Positions 46,330-58,222 of a DNA stretch of 64,000 nucleotides are shown here, piece by piece. Location: NCBI GenBank assembly GCA_030762175.1, contig CM060841.1:6730001-6794000 (forward strand), given 5' to 3'. Under the pieces are notes generated by a model that saw only the letters and a program-made list of their open reading frames with translations, made no database searches and was not told where the DNA came from. The position numbers and the translations under genes were made by a program. Each line of letters opens with the position of its first letter. Within the stretch, counting starts at the first letter, position 1. Origin of the DNA: Metallyticus violacea (lineage: Eukaryota > Arthropoda > Insecta > Mantodea > Metallyticidae).

Positions 46330-46458
46330 CTGTGAGCAAGACGCCAAACCGACGAGGAAGTACAGAGTGAAGAGACAAGCTACGAATATCTCTCGATTCT
46401 TGCCAATGATAGGATATTCGTCACTCAGGGCGGTGATGATCGCCTCTGAACCACCGAA
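46330..46458 (-). CDS. DAT: DAT exon e: EL4b/TM8 end to TM9
   Basis: Forty-three codons between acceptor TCTGTTTGCAG and donor CAG|GTATTC. The product reads [54 protein letters not shown] is an SLC6 signature after TM8 and the remainder is the cytoplasmic loop and TM9. Phase 0 on both sides. It is separated from exon d by the shortest intron of the gene, 163 bp. Confidence 0.96.
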
Positions 46459-46621
46459 CTGCAAACAGAATATCATAGTGCTCTTACAAAGACATTAGCA
46501 TGACGAATATTGCAGGCGACCAACTTGAAACCCTCAACTACACTTTCAGTTATAAATTTCTAACAATAAATAAAAAAAAAAAAGAAAAAAAAAGAAAGAA
46601 AGCATCCGCGGAGAAACTTAC

Positions 46622-46859
46622 CGAGCTGTCGAGGCCAAGGGTCAGCAGCATCATGAAGAAAATGAGAGCCCAGAAAATGGAACCGGGCATTGTGGCTATT
46701 GCAGCTGGGTACACGATGAACACTAAGCCTGGTCCTTCCGTGGCCACGTCCTGGATGTCGCGTCCAGAAGCACGTGCCATGTAGCCCAGTACAGAGAAAA
46801 TTACAAATCCCGCCACGAAACTCGTGAAGGAATTGATAGCGCTTGTCATCAGGGCATCC
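46622..46859 (-). CDS. DAT: DAT exon d: TM7, EL4, TM8
   Basis: The first base completes a Lys codon from exon c, then 79 codons run to donor [23 protein letters not shown] begins TM7, whose Asn and Ser are the Na1/chloride ligands in the family; [14 protein letters not shown] ends TM7; the EL4 helix-turn-helix includes [16 protein letters not shown]8 ends LLTLGLDSS, with Asp and Ser of the Na2 site. Everything needed for ion binding in this stretch is present. The acceptor GTTTGCGGAAG is weak in pyrimidines next to the AG. Confidence 0.96.
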
Positions 46860-46869
46860 CTTCCGCAAA

Positions 46870-49700
46870 CAAAATATTAATGCAAATATAAATACTGCAT
46901 ATAACTATTTTTAATTTGTATTAGCTGTCATAGCTTTGATTTTCTTATTAATATCGAGCACTCAGTCTATAACTAGCAATGTTCGAGTGTTTATGTCCTT
47001 TATTCATTATATATGTGCACTACCTTCTATGTCTGTTCTGATTTTTACTAAGTTTTAATTCCTTTTTCTTTTTTAATGTAATATGCAGAAGCCACTACCA
47101 ATGTAGTGAATATCGAAAACCTTATTAACATTGTTTGCTCCTTTTTTCTGGAATGAACAGTAATGGCAGAATATGACATTGTAAGGTGTTTTAAAGTAAA
47201 TATTTATGATGTATCAATGGCCTTGAGAGACATATTGAGGGAATGTTGTAGTAAATTTTGTAATGAAAATTTGAGTTAATATGATGAAGGAATGGTTCGG
47301 GTTATATCTGATAAGAAATAATATGTAGAACACATATGGGTAGGTAAACCTTACTGTTCTTAATTATGCTTTTTGTAAGGACATAAAGATTGAATTTGGA
47401 AGAAAGAAGTGCAGTTGAATCATATAAAACGGGCGAATTTTGAAATAGATAAATTTATGTAGTTATTTTAGACAATTTCGGGCGAAACTTCTTTTTAAAA
47501 GACGCGGAAACTAAGATATTATAATTAAGTTTTCTACGATATGCAAGTGATGGGGAAAACAAGCGACAATAGCAAAGACCTGCCAGTGCATTATCACCTC
47601 ATACCAAAACGTGAAGTGAGGAATAAATTAAGAGAAGAAAGTCAGCAACTTTCAGAGGAAACAGAGTGGCAAATGACAACGAACAGAGCAACTACAAACT
47701 CATATTTTACCTCTGTAGATATATCCTACTAAGCCCCAATATCACAGCGATCCCCTCAGGACATGGGAAATTTGGAGCGCATTTTCATCGCTACAAAAAA
47801 TAGAAAAAGAGAGAAATATTCGGAAAGGCGTACGAAAAGTAACTAGACGATGACCAATAGACAATAGTGAACTTGTTCTAAAATATAATAAACAATTTCA
47901 AAATTTTATAAACAGTGTCAATTTTGACAGTTTTCAAATTAACACAAACTGACTAATAGGCTAGAAAATGGGTTGTATCAGTGAAGCAGCCTAAAGAAAT
48001 GGTTGTTAATATTAAATTGTGAATAAAATAACTACTGGAATTTTGTAAATAACATGACTGCCTATTTGACTAAGAATGTTGAGTAATTGCTTTGCATATG
48101 GTTCAATAATCTTCAAAATATGACTAATAGGTTAGAATAAGAATGTAACAGCGTAAAGAAATAGTAGGAAGTATTACTAATTATTGTAGTAATGGAGCAT
48201 GGGGTAAACAAAGAAGGTTAAAAAATCTCGAAGCAGTCACCAGTCACCAGATTCAACACGTGCTCTCAACTTACCGGATCTATTGAACGTTCACCTCACA
48301 AATCAATACCAGAACCCTGTTACTTGATGATGAGATCATTTCGACCTTCTTACGTCAATGAGCTCAGTGATAGCGATATGAACAACCATAGCGAAGCATC
48401 TACTTTACTTCCACAGCAGTTTTCTGGTTGGCCGTGGATCTCCAACATCAATCTCCATTACCATGACAACAGTCTATGGTGATGAATTAAAGAGAAAGTG
48501 ACCGCAAATCGCTGTCGAACAAACGATGAAATAAAAGCTGCTCATAACTCACAAGTGTTAAGTAAATGTCATGCAGAACCTGGAGATGTATTCAGCTGTG
48601 CAGGAACAACAATGGGGCTCACACAGACACCTTAAATTACTAGGTAATAGGGAGGACGATGACTTTATCCCGCTATGTGCATCTCCAACAGAAATGGAAC
48701 CAATTTAAAAACCTATCATTTTATATCTGTATATTGGTAAGTAAAATAACGTTATAGAGGTAATTTCTTAGTTTCTAGTTCTATCGTGAGAATTCATAGA
48801 TTTAAGTGGAAAGGTGGAGCAAAACATTGTCTCAATTGGAAGACAAAGAAAATTTAGTACTTATTTTGCTTGAATGTACTGGAACAGATAATTGATGGTA
48901 GCAAGAAATTACTTAAGATATGACATTCAGAAAGATTTTGCATAACACTATTAAATTATAAAGTTAGGAGACTTTTTATTTACAATCTACATCGTTTAGA
49001 ATATTTTGTTATAACTGACTATATTTCATAAGCTTAGGGGAACAAGAACTTTGGAATAGAGTTTGCTTTGAGACCAAACCAATTTTTTCATTTCATTATA
49101 TTTAGCATCAAATAAATTAATGAATATAAAAAACACGCATTTAGTTCATTCTCGTCTTTGATTTCCAGTCTCCTAAGGAATTTGTTCAGTTCGGAAACTA
49201 ATTGAGCCAAAAAGTAATGAATCCGGTCTAAAAAGTCGAGTTTAGTTTTCTTGAATGCCTCGTTTACAACTGGTCCATATTCTTATATGTATTATTCAAC
49301 ATGCATTTTAATATTAAAATACACATCATTTTACTCGGTTGTTTCTTCTTAATGTTTTACATAGTAAAGTATTAAAGTTAACCACCCTTTAAAATTAAAT
49401 ATTTAAAAATCGCGACTTATTCATTTTATCTTCATTCAGAGCTAGTCCAACAGTTGAAAATAATATTAATTGCTTTCTCCCCTATAAGTCCGGGCTATTT
49501 GCTGATAGAAGGATAAGATGCAAACAATGTATTTTTGTTGTTGATATAGCTCTTTTCTTTTGAAGCTATAAACTATGTTTATATATGAATTATTTACTTA
49601 CAATGTTGTCATTGTAACGGAACATATTATAGATTAATTTTGCCTTCTGTATATTTAATACTAGCCAAATAAAAGAATAGATTATACAGAACTTGGAGTA
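46870..49700. other. DAT intron c-d, no feature recognised
   Basis: No mobile element could be named. A 63-codon open frame at 47541-47732 has no splice context or recognisable motif. Confidence 0.5.
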
Positions 49701-49764
49701 TATGTTCCAGAAACATCTCCTGAAGTCACCGAACTTGACAACAATAACTGTCTTTTTCACTTAC

Positions 49765-49868
49765 TTGTAAACATTGTTGTGGTATTTGTTGTATGACGCG
49801 TAAGCCAAAAGAACTCCAAAACCAGGTCCAAGCGAAAAGAACACTTGAGTTGCTGCGTCCACCCATAC
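49765..49868 (-). CDS. DAT: DAT exon c: TM6
   Basis: Thirty-four codons plus two bases between acceptor AATGTTTACAG and donor AA|GTAAGT. The product reads [34 protein letters not shown]. This is TM6 with the unwound SLGPG stretch of the central binding site. The Gln, two Phe and Ser of [10 protein letters not shown] line up with substrate and chloride ligands known in the Drosophila DAT structure. Phase 2 at the 3' end, completed by exon d. Confidence 0.97.
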
Positions 49869-50737
49869 CTGTAAACATTGATAGGTATCAAAACACTCTT
49901 TAAACTGCGCTTATCTAAAAGCCTGCGTGACCGAAAAAGAAACATTTCTTTCAGATTGGCTTAGAATATGATGTCAACTGAAATTACTCCCAGAACCCAC
50001 CGCTCAGTCTTTGTCTCCATCAAAGTCTGACCTCAATGCGCGCGCAAACATTAAGTTTCTTGATAACTATAAATATTGGGTGGTATTTTAAAGTTAAATT
50101 CGTATTAAATACAACTTGATCTTACACTAGAAAAAGCAATAGTAATATAATTCTTTAAATAATATTTGTAGCAGAAAATGTAACAAGTATTTAGGCAACG
50201 CATACAAATTCCACGAATTAGCTACAGACTGCAATGCATCATGGGAAATTAGCGACCATATTACACTTTTTTGATCAACAATTAGTGGATATATAGACTT
50301 AAAGCAGATGGACTCTATTAGTATACACCACTATACACATTTCCCCCCATTCCTACATATGTCAAAAACTACGTAGTTTAATTCTTGAAGTATGTCAAAC
50401 CTTTCCTTGTTTTCATGCTTAATGGAACGGTTTTTAATACTAGGATTGGGTTGGAAAGTGAAACGGAGGTGAATTTCAGACATGGAAGTGCAACAGAAGC
50501 CTTTTTCATATTACTGTCAGGGAATCCTCATTGACTAACGCCAGGTCAAAGACTGTTCCAATAATAACAATGATAAACTCCCCGGTAGCTGTAAATAAGC
50601 AATTTATCCCTAGAGCTAGATTCGTTCTGGGGAAAGTTATTCATTTTGCTTTTCACGAACGGAAGCGGAGGAGAGCGCCCTTAGTCGAAGGCAGTCAACT
50701 TTAACAGATATGGGCAAACAATCAAACAGTTAAACAT

Positions 50738-50790
50738 ATCAGTGTGATAGCTCAGGCGGTTGGAGCGTAGTGGTAATCAAGGGAAGTATA
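50738..50790 (+). other. tRNA-like scrap
   Basis: GATAGCTCAGGCGGTTGGAG resembles a tRNA/SINE A-box region and is followed by GTAGTGGTAATCAAGG, like the SINE A head. No cloverleaf can be completed, so it is not a tRNA gene. Confidence 0.3.
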
Positions 50791-51083
50791 ATCCTCAAGA
50801 TTTATTTTTTTATTCTTCATTTTAATTTATTTATTTATTTATTTTGAAGGAGTTAAAGTAGATTTCCCATTATTACAATGATTTACCCGCTAACATAGTA
50901 CTATGTACACAATCCGCAATACATGTCTATTTACGATTTTTTTTTCTGCTGCAGTTAAAGGGATATTTGCCAACATTACAATGATTTACCTGCTATCAAT
51001 TTACATTTACGAAAAGGAAGCGAGCGAGCCGCAGCAAACCACTGGGTCCACCGGTTTCTAGAATTTACTCGAGGTTAGATTTA

Positions 51084-51264
51084 GGTTAGTGTGTGTGTTA
51101 ATTGCGAATTCCAATTGGCAAAAAACAGAATTGGCGCGATAACATTCGCAATTCCAAACTAACACTAAGAATCGATAATTAGTGTGTGTGCATGAATTAA
51201 TTGCGAATTCCAATAAACGAAAAATAAAAGAAGTGCGATAACATTTCGCAACTCCAAATTAACA
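51084..51264. repeat. Two tandem ~88-bp palindromic units
   Basis: Unit 1 (51084-51165) and unit 2 (51177-51264) share TTAGTGTGTGTG, AATTGCGAATTCCAA, GCGATAACAT and AACACtype ends. Each unit is itself partly palindromic (AATTGCGAATTCC against GGAATTGCG). Probably MITE-derived. Confidence 0.6.
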
Positions 51265-51265
51265 C

Positions 51266-51500
51266 AGAGGAGGCCAAGTTACCGCCAGGGGGCCGAGGAC
51301 TCGTGAGCGGGAGGTCTGGGGTTCGAATCCCACCAGGACCGTCCTCCCACACTGAAGTTTTTTCCAGTTTTTCCTCAGTCCTCATAAATGGCAAATCCCA
51401 GGGAGGTAGCCTAAACTTAGGCATGGAATGTTTCCTTCCTTAAAAAAAAATCCTTTCCCAATAGATCATTTCATCTCATGCATCATCAGTGTCCACATTA
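51266..51500 (+). mobile_element. SINE B (tRNA-derived)
   Basis: B box GGTTCGAATCCCA at 51329-51341, then CAGGACCGTCCTCCCACACT, TAAATGGCAAATCCCAGGGA, and AAAAAATCCTTTCCC near the end. The inverted copy at 56.17-56.40 kb has the same order of blocks. Both differ in body from SINE A. Lies in DAT intron b-c. Confidence 0.75.
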
Positions 51501-52092
51501 TTCAAAAAAGGGTCCAAGTTTCACCTAAGAGGCGTTCGGTTATCTTCGCTGCCGATCGTGAAAAGCAAGCGTGACTTTCCCCAGGACGATTCTTCCTCAT
51601 TGGGTAAGTTAAATAAGTTGCCCTTCGATCACTTCACCTGAGTTTACCTATTGTTACTAGATTGCTATTGGCTGGAGTTAAATGTTAAGGTGCCTTAGGC
51701 AGAATCTTTCTTGCTAGGCAGGTAAGCATGTGATAACACTCAAAGGCCTTCCGGTTGTTAACGAGGAAAAAGTGAGGGATACTAAGGGCGGCAGGCACCC
51801 ATGATGCAGGTGAAGTCCCTAACGATTCCAAATTCCTTTTTTTTTTTTTGTTTATTTTTATAAAAGGAAACAACATATTAATGGAGAATGAGGATTAATT
51901 TTAAGCTGTAATCGGAGCTGTAGTAATATGATTTTGGATGTCGATAAACAATTTGGCGAAAAAGCAAGGGCTTCTATCCTGAATTTAATTTATTATTTAC
52001 ATTTGTGTGACTGTATTCGTAGGAATTAACGAAAGGAACAAACTTATCGTAACAGTATATATCCTAGGTATATACTATAATGTTTACGGAAA

Positions 52093-52097
<5 letters not shown>

Positions 52098-52131
<34 letters not shown>
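52098..52131. repeat. (AAT)n microsatellite
   Basis: About eleven AAT units. Confidence 0.95.
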
Positions 52132-53587
52132 TCGTGATGAAATATTTACTCTCAGCAGATTTAGTTACAAGTTTTTCAAATTTTCTAAATCGCAACACTT
52201 GGGTTAAAACCGGAATGAACAGTAATTCCCTTGGGCGCCTCGTGCTATTTATGTTTTCCCAGCTAAGCACAAAATAATGATAAATATTCACTTAACATTA
52301 ATGGGCCTAAACCTATATAAAATTGTAATTAGTTGTTAATTGAGTGTTTTTATCAATTCTATCTTGAATAACTAATATTTTCCTGCGTCTAATGATAGTG
52401 CCCATTGCCAGATTGCGCGTGTTAATAAAAAAAGTCTAGATTATTTTTAGGTTTTAGCTATGTATGTCATTATTTTCAATCTAATTGTGCTTATCTATAA
52501 AGAGCGCAGCCCTATGTGCATGTAAAGTTCATAAAGTAAACGCGCTACTTCTTACAAAAGCATTTCTACCTGCCTGCGTATGATTCGCATGTATTTATAG
52601 CGCTCATTCGAGTGCACCTCTGCTGCGCTTCCCTAGACTGGGCTGTAGCTATGCATCTTGTTTGCTCAGGCGGTTTTACCTCTCGTCTATGAAGCGTGCC
52701 GCAGCTAACAGCGCGTATACTTCAACGCCGCTTCCTACAACGTATACAATTTTGTGTTGGAATTGACACTATCCCTATTCTAAACAGGCACTTTATCGGG
52801 AAAAAATACATTCTAAATGTCACCACAGTATTTCTGAGTTGAGAGCTAATATTTTACTTTACATTCCAAAACCCTTACTTGTGTTAATTTCGGGAGGGAG
52901 TTTGTTCACAAATGTTCAAGCATTTGTGCCATCATCGTCTAGTTTTTCCTGCCTTAAAGCTGCAAATTTTGCTTGTGTATTTAATTTTGCATTGAACCTG
53001 TGGATTCAAATGTGTCTACGATATCGTGAATTACAATTCTGAAGAGGCAAATGATCAGTTCTGAATAAATTTCGCACGTACGTGATGATTTATATTTAAA
53101 ATAACGTTTACGCACAAACATTTAATCAAATATATTGCCTACGACCGGCACAGAGTTGGTTCAGAAAGCGTTTAAGAACATGAAGTACAGATGCCAACGG
53201 CTGCTGTGGCCTAGAAGGCGAGACGTAGAAACAACCCGAGTAGAACCAAAGACTAATACTAAATCACAAGGTCAAGAGTTGGAGGAATGTTACCTGCTGC
53301 TGCAGAACAAATATGGTAGTGGTAATTAAAGGGTGTTGTTGATATTCTGTGACGAATTGATTAGCTTTCTCTAAAGCTAGAGGGATAGGGAGAAAATGGC
53401 CAGATTCTTTTACTCCCCTTAATGTGCTTTATTTAACATGTACATTGACCTTTTTAGTAACGCGACGTTTACAATAATCTGTAGTAAACAAACTTCATAG
53501 CAAGTACAAGTACAGCAAATCGAAAATGGAACCGTAGGTAAACCCTGAAGTACTCTTATCGGCGTTTTTGCCATGCACCACAAGATA

Positions 53588-54427
53588 CAGAAGGTGCCAA
53601 AAAATGTACACACACTTCAAGCAAAGAAAAAAACAGTGTTAACATAACAAAACTGAATTCACACGAACAGAAAATGGTGAGCTCTAATCATCTTAGACTC
53701 TTACGGTTACTTGTGCAAAAGTCTTGGGATGAAAACTTTCAACGTTGCTGTTTTAATAATTCGACGTATGCTGCTTCTGCTAATGCCAGTCTCAAGTGCA
53801 CGTTGCTTTGTAGATTTCTGCGGTGAATGCGTAAAACGTTCCAAAACTATAGCCGAGAATGCGGGGATTGTTGCTGTGCGAAAGCTCCCAGAGCTGCCCT
53901 TGTGGTCATCGTGTACGGTACCACGAGTCTCAAATTTGTCTCCAATGTGAGCAATTGTTACTCGCGTTGGCGGTTCTGCTCTGTACACACGTCTCCATTG
54001 CCTTTGAACTTCAACAACAATCTCGGTTTTCCAACAATACTTCAAAATTTCTTTCCGCTGTTCAAACGATAATTTTGACTTCATTTTGTTGTAGCAATGC
54101 TAGCATAACGTAATGTGGTACATCTGTTTACAGAATGTCATACGATAATCTTGGCTTCGTTTGTCCATTGTTGATTTACCTGTCACGTAGCAACGCTATC
54201 ATAATGTATGTGAGTCATATATGTTTACAGAACATCATACGATAATTTTGGCTTCATTTGTTTTTTGTTGATTTACCTGTCTCTTAGCAATACTATCACA
54301 ATGTATGTGAGTCACATCTGTTTACAGAACATCATACTACACATTACTGTTGTTTTTCGGTCCAACTTTGAAATATATTAAATAGATATTTACTATGAAG
54401 GTGTATGTACATTTTTGGCACCCTCAG
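53588..54427 (-). mobile_element. TA transposon, internally deleted, N-terminal half kept
   Basis: Terminal inverted repeats CAGAAGGTGCCAAAAAATGT and CTGAGGGTGCCAAAAATGTA (right end, complement), each flanked by TA. The minus-strand frame 54084-53707 (125 residues) starts MKSKLSFEQRKEILKYCWKT and reads EPPTRVTIAHIGDKF then SPQKSTKQRALETGISRSS, a DNA-binding helix-turn-helix region (DUF4817-like) and start of a second HTH. The catalytic domain is missing. Three tandem ~95-bp subterminal repeats (ACGATAATCTTGGCTTC, TGTGAGTCACATCTGTTTAC) lie between the start codon and the right TIR. DAT intron b-c. Confidence 0.75.
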
Positions 54428-55328
54428 TATTAACAAAAAGATTCTGCCTAAGTCTGCAAAAATGAAGGAACGTAGAGAAACATTTTAGTTTTCTTCATGC
54501 ATCCTCTATTCAAATGTGTTCTAACAGCCTGGCTTGAGCGTGTTATTTAAAGACAAAAATGAATAATAGTGAAATCCGCTAGAGTCAGAAAGGGGAGGGA
54601 GGCAGTACTTTGATAGATTTATTAGATGTATACCTACCAATGTCAATGTAGAGATATTAATTAAGTTTATTAACGGTGTTTAGAAATCTATTTTCCAAAT
54701 AAAAACAAGAGGACGAAATTTCGTTTAAATGTAGAGGTAAAAGAATTACGAAAACTGAGTGATGTTATTCATGTAGTTTAAGACAATGCTGATACACGCT
54801 TCACCTATTTTCCAAACTATAAGTTGCCTCTGAACTCCAGTTGAAGTCTCCATTTTTCCATTGATATTGCATAAAAGTGCTTAATATGACGTTATCAACT
54901 TCAAATTTAACCAGGGTATAACACTTCATTCTTTCTTGTTCCATCAAACGGACTACGTCTATATAACTGGATTACGACTCACATAAATTTAAAACGCCGA
55001 CAGAAAATACTCACATTCTTCCCGATTTAAGTCTGTATATTACTCTACGTCTAGAGTATGTAATATTTCAAATCTCCGCCAGCAAAGAAAGTGATCTGTG
55101 ACGTCAGCCACAGGACGTGACTGGTGAATTATTCGAATTGCAGAGATTGATGACGAGTGCTGGAACATGGAGTTTCCATTACCTCTGGAAATAACAGCGA
55201 CCACGTGACCGGAGTGCACAAATCGAGCACTCTTTAATAGTTCTACCAAGCAGTAAACCAGCGCAATAACTTCTCATTAAATATTCATCATAAATGTTGG
55301 ACCAACACATGCCGATTCTCTATATAAT

Positions 55329-55347
55329 TATGATGATGATGATGATG

Positions 55348-55383
<36 letters not shown>
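55329..55383. repeat. (GAT)n-(ATT)n microsatellite
   Basis: GAT units passing into ATT units. Confidence 0.95.
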
Positions 55384-56174
55384 TGTAGACAACAATGATA
55401 CCAAATTTAATGTAATAATGAAAGCAATAAACTCATTTCGAAAGATTGCTGTTTCTTCCTTATTTCAAAGTATGCCTGGTTTTCATATAATTTCTAAAAT
55501 TCTGTCACTCGAAAGAAAAACTTATTTTAAATTATTATGCATCATCTTCCCTAGCTGAAGAAATAAATAAAGTTGAGCAGATACAGCCGTCTGTCTTTCT
55601 GTATCACGTGCAAACGAAACCTAAGAGGTGGAGATTATTTTAAAACGAAACAAAGGAATATCGATGCGAGAAACCCAGAGATAAAATTATTGAAAACCAT
55701 TTCGCAATATTTTCATTTTTATTTAATCTATAAAATATTACGAGATATCAACAATAGAAAATATGAAATAATTGTTTATTAAAATTTTCATGATGCAACA
55801 ATTCCTTGACAAAGAGTTTTACAATAATTATGAATTGTTGATATTCTTTCATTCTTTCTCTGTTATTTCTCAACAAAGAAATTTTCTATCATGCTTATAT
55901 CACACGTACGCAAAGGATATTGCAATTAAATATGAACGAAGGACTTTTTCGAGAAAAGCTTAAGACTACACCCTGGAAGGAATTTTTATGAAAAAAAAAA
56001 CATTATTACGGCTATTATTGCAATGTCAATTGTATTCTTAGTTATTGATATTGTCTTACTAGAACTTCAGTTGGAGACAAAAGACATGCCGATATGTACG
56101 ACCTTATTCCATAAAAGCATGGTCTAATCACACGTTTTAGTACTGTTTAACACCCGTTTTAACTACTGGGGCAT

Positions 56175-56400
56175 CGTAGGGGATGGACCCTTATACATGA
56201 AATGAACTGATAAAGTGGGAAAGGATTTTTTTAAAGGGAGGAGGGCCTAAGTTTAGTGTACCTCCCAGGAATTTGCCATTTATGAGAACTTAGGAAAGCC
56301 TGGTAAAAACCTCAGTCAGGGAGGACAGTCCTGGTGGGAATCGAGCCCTAAATCTCCTGCTCAGAGTTCGCGCCTTAACGACCTCGTCCACCCGTGACGA
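56175..56400 (-). mobile_element. SINE B, inverted copy
   Basis: On the minus strand: B box GGGCTCGATTCCCACC (near 56335-56349), AGGACTGTCCTCCCTGACTG, ATAAATGGCAAATTCCTGGG, then AAAAAATCCTTTCCC. Same family and order as 51266-51500, opposite orientation, so sense to DAT in intron b-c. Confidence 0.75.
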
Positions 56401-57299
56401 TCTATCACACTTTACAAATATATGTGGATTGTAGCTGGTACGAGTTATTAGTAGAACTGTGTTCCACTCCATAAGGGAATACTATGACGAAATTTCCATA
56501 TCCAATACCAATGTATGTACCACTTCAGTGTTTTTATCGTTTATTTTTTTATGATTACAAACATTACTTGTGAGTTTCAAAAATATTGCTTGAAACATGC
56601 AGCTGTAAAACAATACTTATATTTAAATAATTTCCGTTACATTGAGAATTATATTACCTACACATGAAATTGAAAATATGGAATGAGATTACTATGCTCA
56701 AAATGTAAAAGAAAATATGCATCTTTGAACTACAGAATTATTATTTTTATATTTTTTGTTTGCAATAAAAGAAAATATTTTAAAATATAAAAATTACAAT
56801 CTGAAAATATGAAGTATTTAGTATAAAATTAATATATTTTGATTCATAGCAGCTAAAGCAAAATTAATATTGAGATTCGTGAAAAATATATTACTGAATA
56901 TCTGTGCCAAATTTTAAGTTTATATATCTATAAACTGGAGATTAAATTGGTTCCTAGTAGAACAGGAAACTACTTTAAAGAACAGGAAAATGTACGAATT
57001 ATAGTATAACAGCGCTGCGCAAGAACACCAAGCCTTGTAGAAGTTTTAGTAAAGGCATAAGGAACATTTAGTACAAAAAAGAAAATCAATTTTAGCCCTT
57101 ACCAAGTATACAACTGATTTTTGATCGTGTTATTTCACAGAGGTCATGCTGTTGTAATCGACATAGATTTCTATAAAAGTGCAGGGATAGTAATTTTAAT
57201 ATTTTTTGCCTAGATGGATTGTCCAGTAGAAGCGAAAATGATGACAGTGAAAATGGCATGTGTATAAAGGAAGTACATGCAGTATTTGAGTACACACGA

Positions 57300-57560
57300 T
57301 GTACCTTCGAGGTTGAGTGCAAGTTGGAATCAAGCGGGATGTTTCAATGGGACTCGCATTCGAGAGGTCCTAGCCATCTCTACCTCCGTGGTTTCCCCTG
57401 GTCATGTAGTCGAACGCCGGGATGGGTCTTTTACTTTCCACGAATTTTCAGCTCTTCCATTTCATATTATTTAATTCCGTTGGTTCTGTTACAGTACCAC
57501 GGTGAATTGGGCCGGTGCGGGGTGATAATGCTTTGTAAAGGTATCTTTCTGCCCCAACAA
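57300..57560 (+). other. Possible SINE module upstream of SINE A
   Basis: Contains CGTGGTTTCCCCTGG, GAACGCCGGGATGGGTC and TTAATTCCGTTGGTTCTGTT, words I associate with 3' bodies of insect tRNA SINEs. No A/B box or tail can be fixed. It directly abuts SINE A. Confidence 0.35.
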
Positions 57561-57562
57561 GT

Positions 57563-57848
57563 CGGTCCTGCTGGTGTAGTGGTAACCATGCCTACCTCCT
57601 AAAACCAAGATAGCGGGTTCGATCCCGGCCAGGACCGATGGATTTCTTCGGGCGTAAAAATCCTAAGTATGGCTTCCTTCGGAAGGGAAGTAAAGCCGTG
57701 GGCCCCGTGTCGTACATTTACGGCACGAAAAAGAACCTCAAGCCCGAAAGAAGAGGCCTCTGAGCAAAATTTGTCGGCCGTTTCACGCCCTGAGTTGAAT
57801 GGGATGCTGATGACCTGAGATGTTAAAGAACGTCCCTAAATAAACCAA
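57563..57848 (+). mobile_element. SINE A (tRNA-derived), complete
   Basis: The tRNA-like head GGTCCTGCTGGTGTAGTGG provides the A box and GGGTTCGATCCCGGCC the B box of an internal pol III promoter. The body CCGATGGATTTCTTCGGGCG, ACATTTACGGCACGAAAAAG and GATGACCTGAGATGTTAAAG follows, then CCCTAAATAAACC. It matches the truncated copy at 38361-38597 over the whole body. It is not a functional tRNA gene: the acceptor stem continues into the body. Confidence 0.85.
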
Positions 57849-57949
57849 ATATAAAAATCCCCCAAACCACCCAATCTAAAGTAAGATTTATGACTGACAT
57901 TGAACATCCTAGTTTCAAATATATATATATATATCTAGTTATAATGCGT

Positions 57950-58175
57950 ATATATACACAATAACTAGAGAAGCAGAAAAAGGATAAAACAATTAGAAAG
58001 TCACAGATTTAGTATCGTAATAATACGAACAGCTCATGTCCTTTTTAGGCAAGAAGCTAGACAAGTGAACTTAGTGAAAGTAAATATGGAATATCGAAGG
58101 TAACGCAATGCATGGAAAGAGATTAAATAAGTAACTAGAGTGTGTGAGAGAGAATATATAAAATATATTAATACA

Positions 58176-58222
<47 letters not shown>

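Noticed and set aside
46500..46868. Open frames on both strands across DAT exon d (94, 99 and 102 residues)
   Set aside because: The true frame is the minus-strand exon 46859-46622; the others are shadows, and the true one reads past the donor only by chance.
52064..52291. Poly-leucine / poly-asparagine ORFs
   Set aside because: Artefacts of the AAT microsatellite.
55040..55963. Several 60-70-residue ORFs
   Set aside because: No motif, no splice continuity with DAT, overlapping frames on both strands.
57563..57640. tRNA gene
   Set aside because: A and B boxes are present, but the sequence runs on into a SINE body that is repeated elsewhere and no proper acceptor stem closes.
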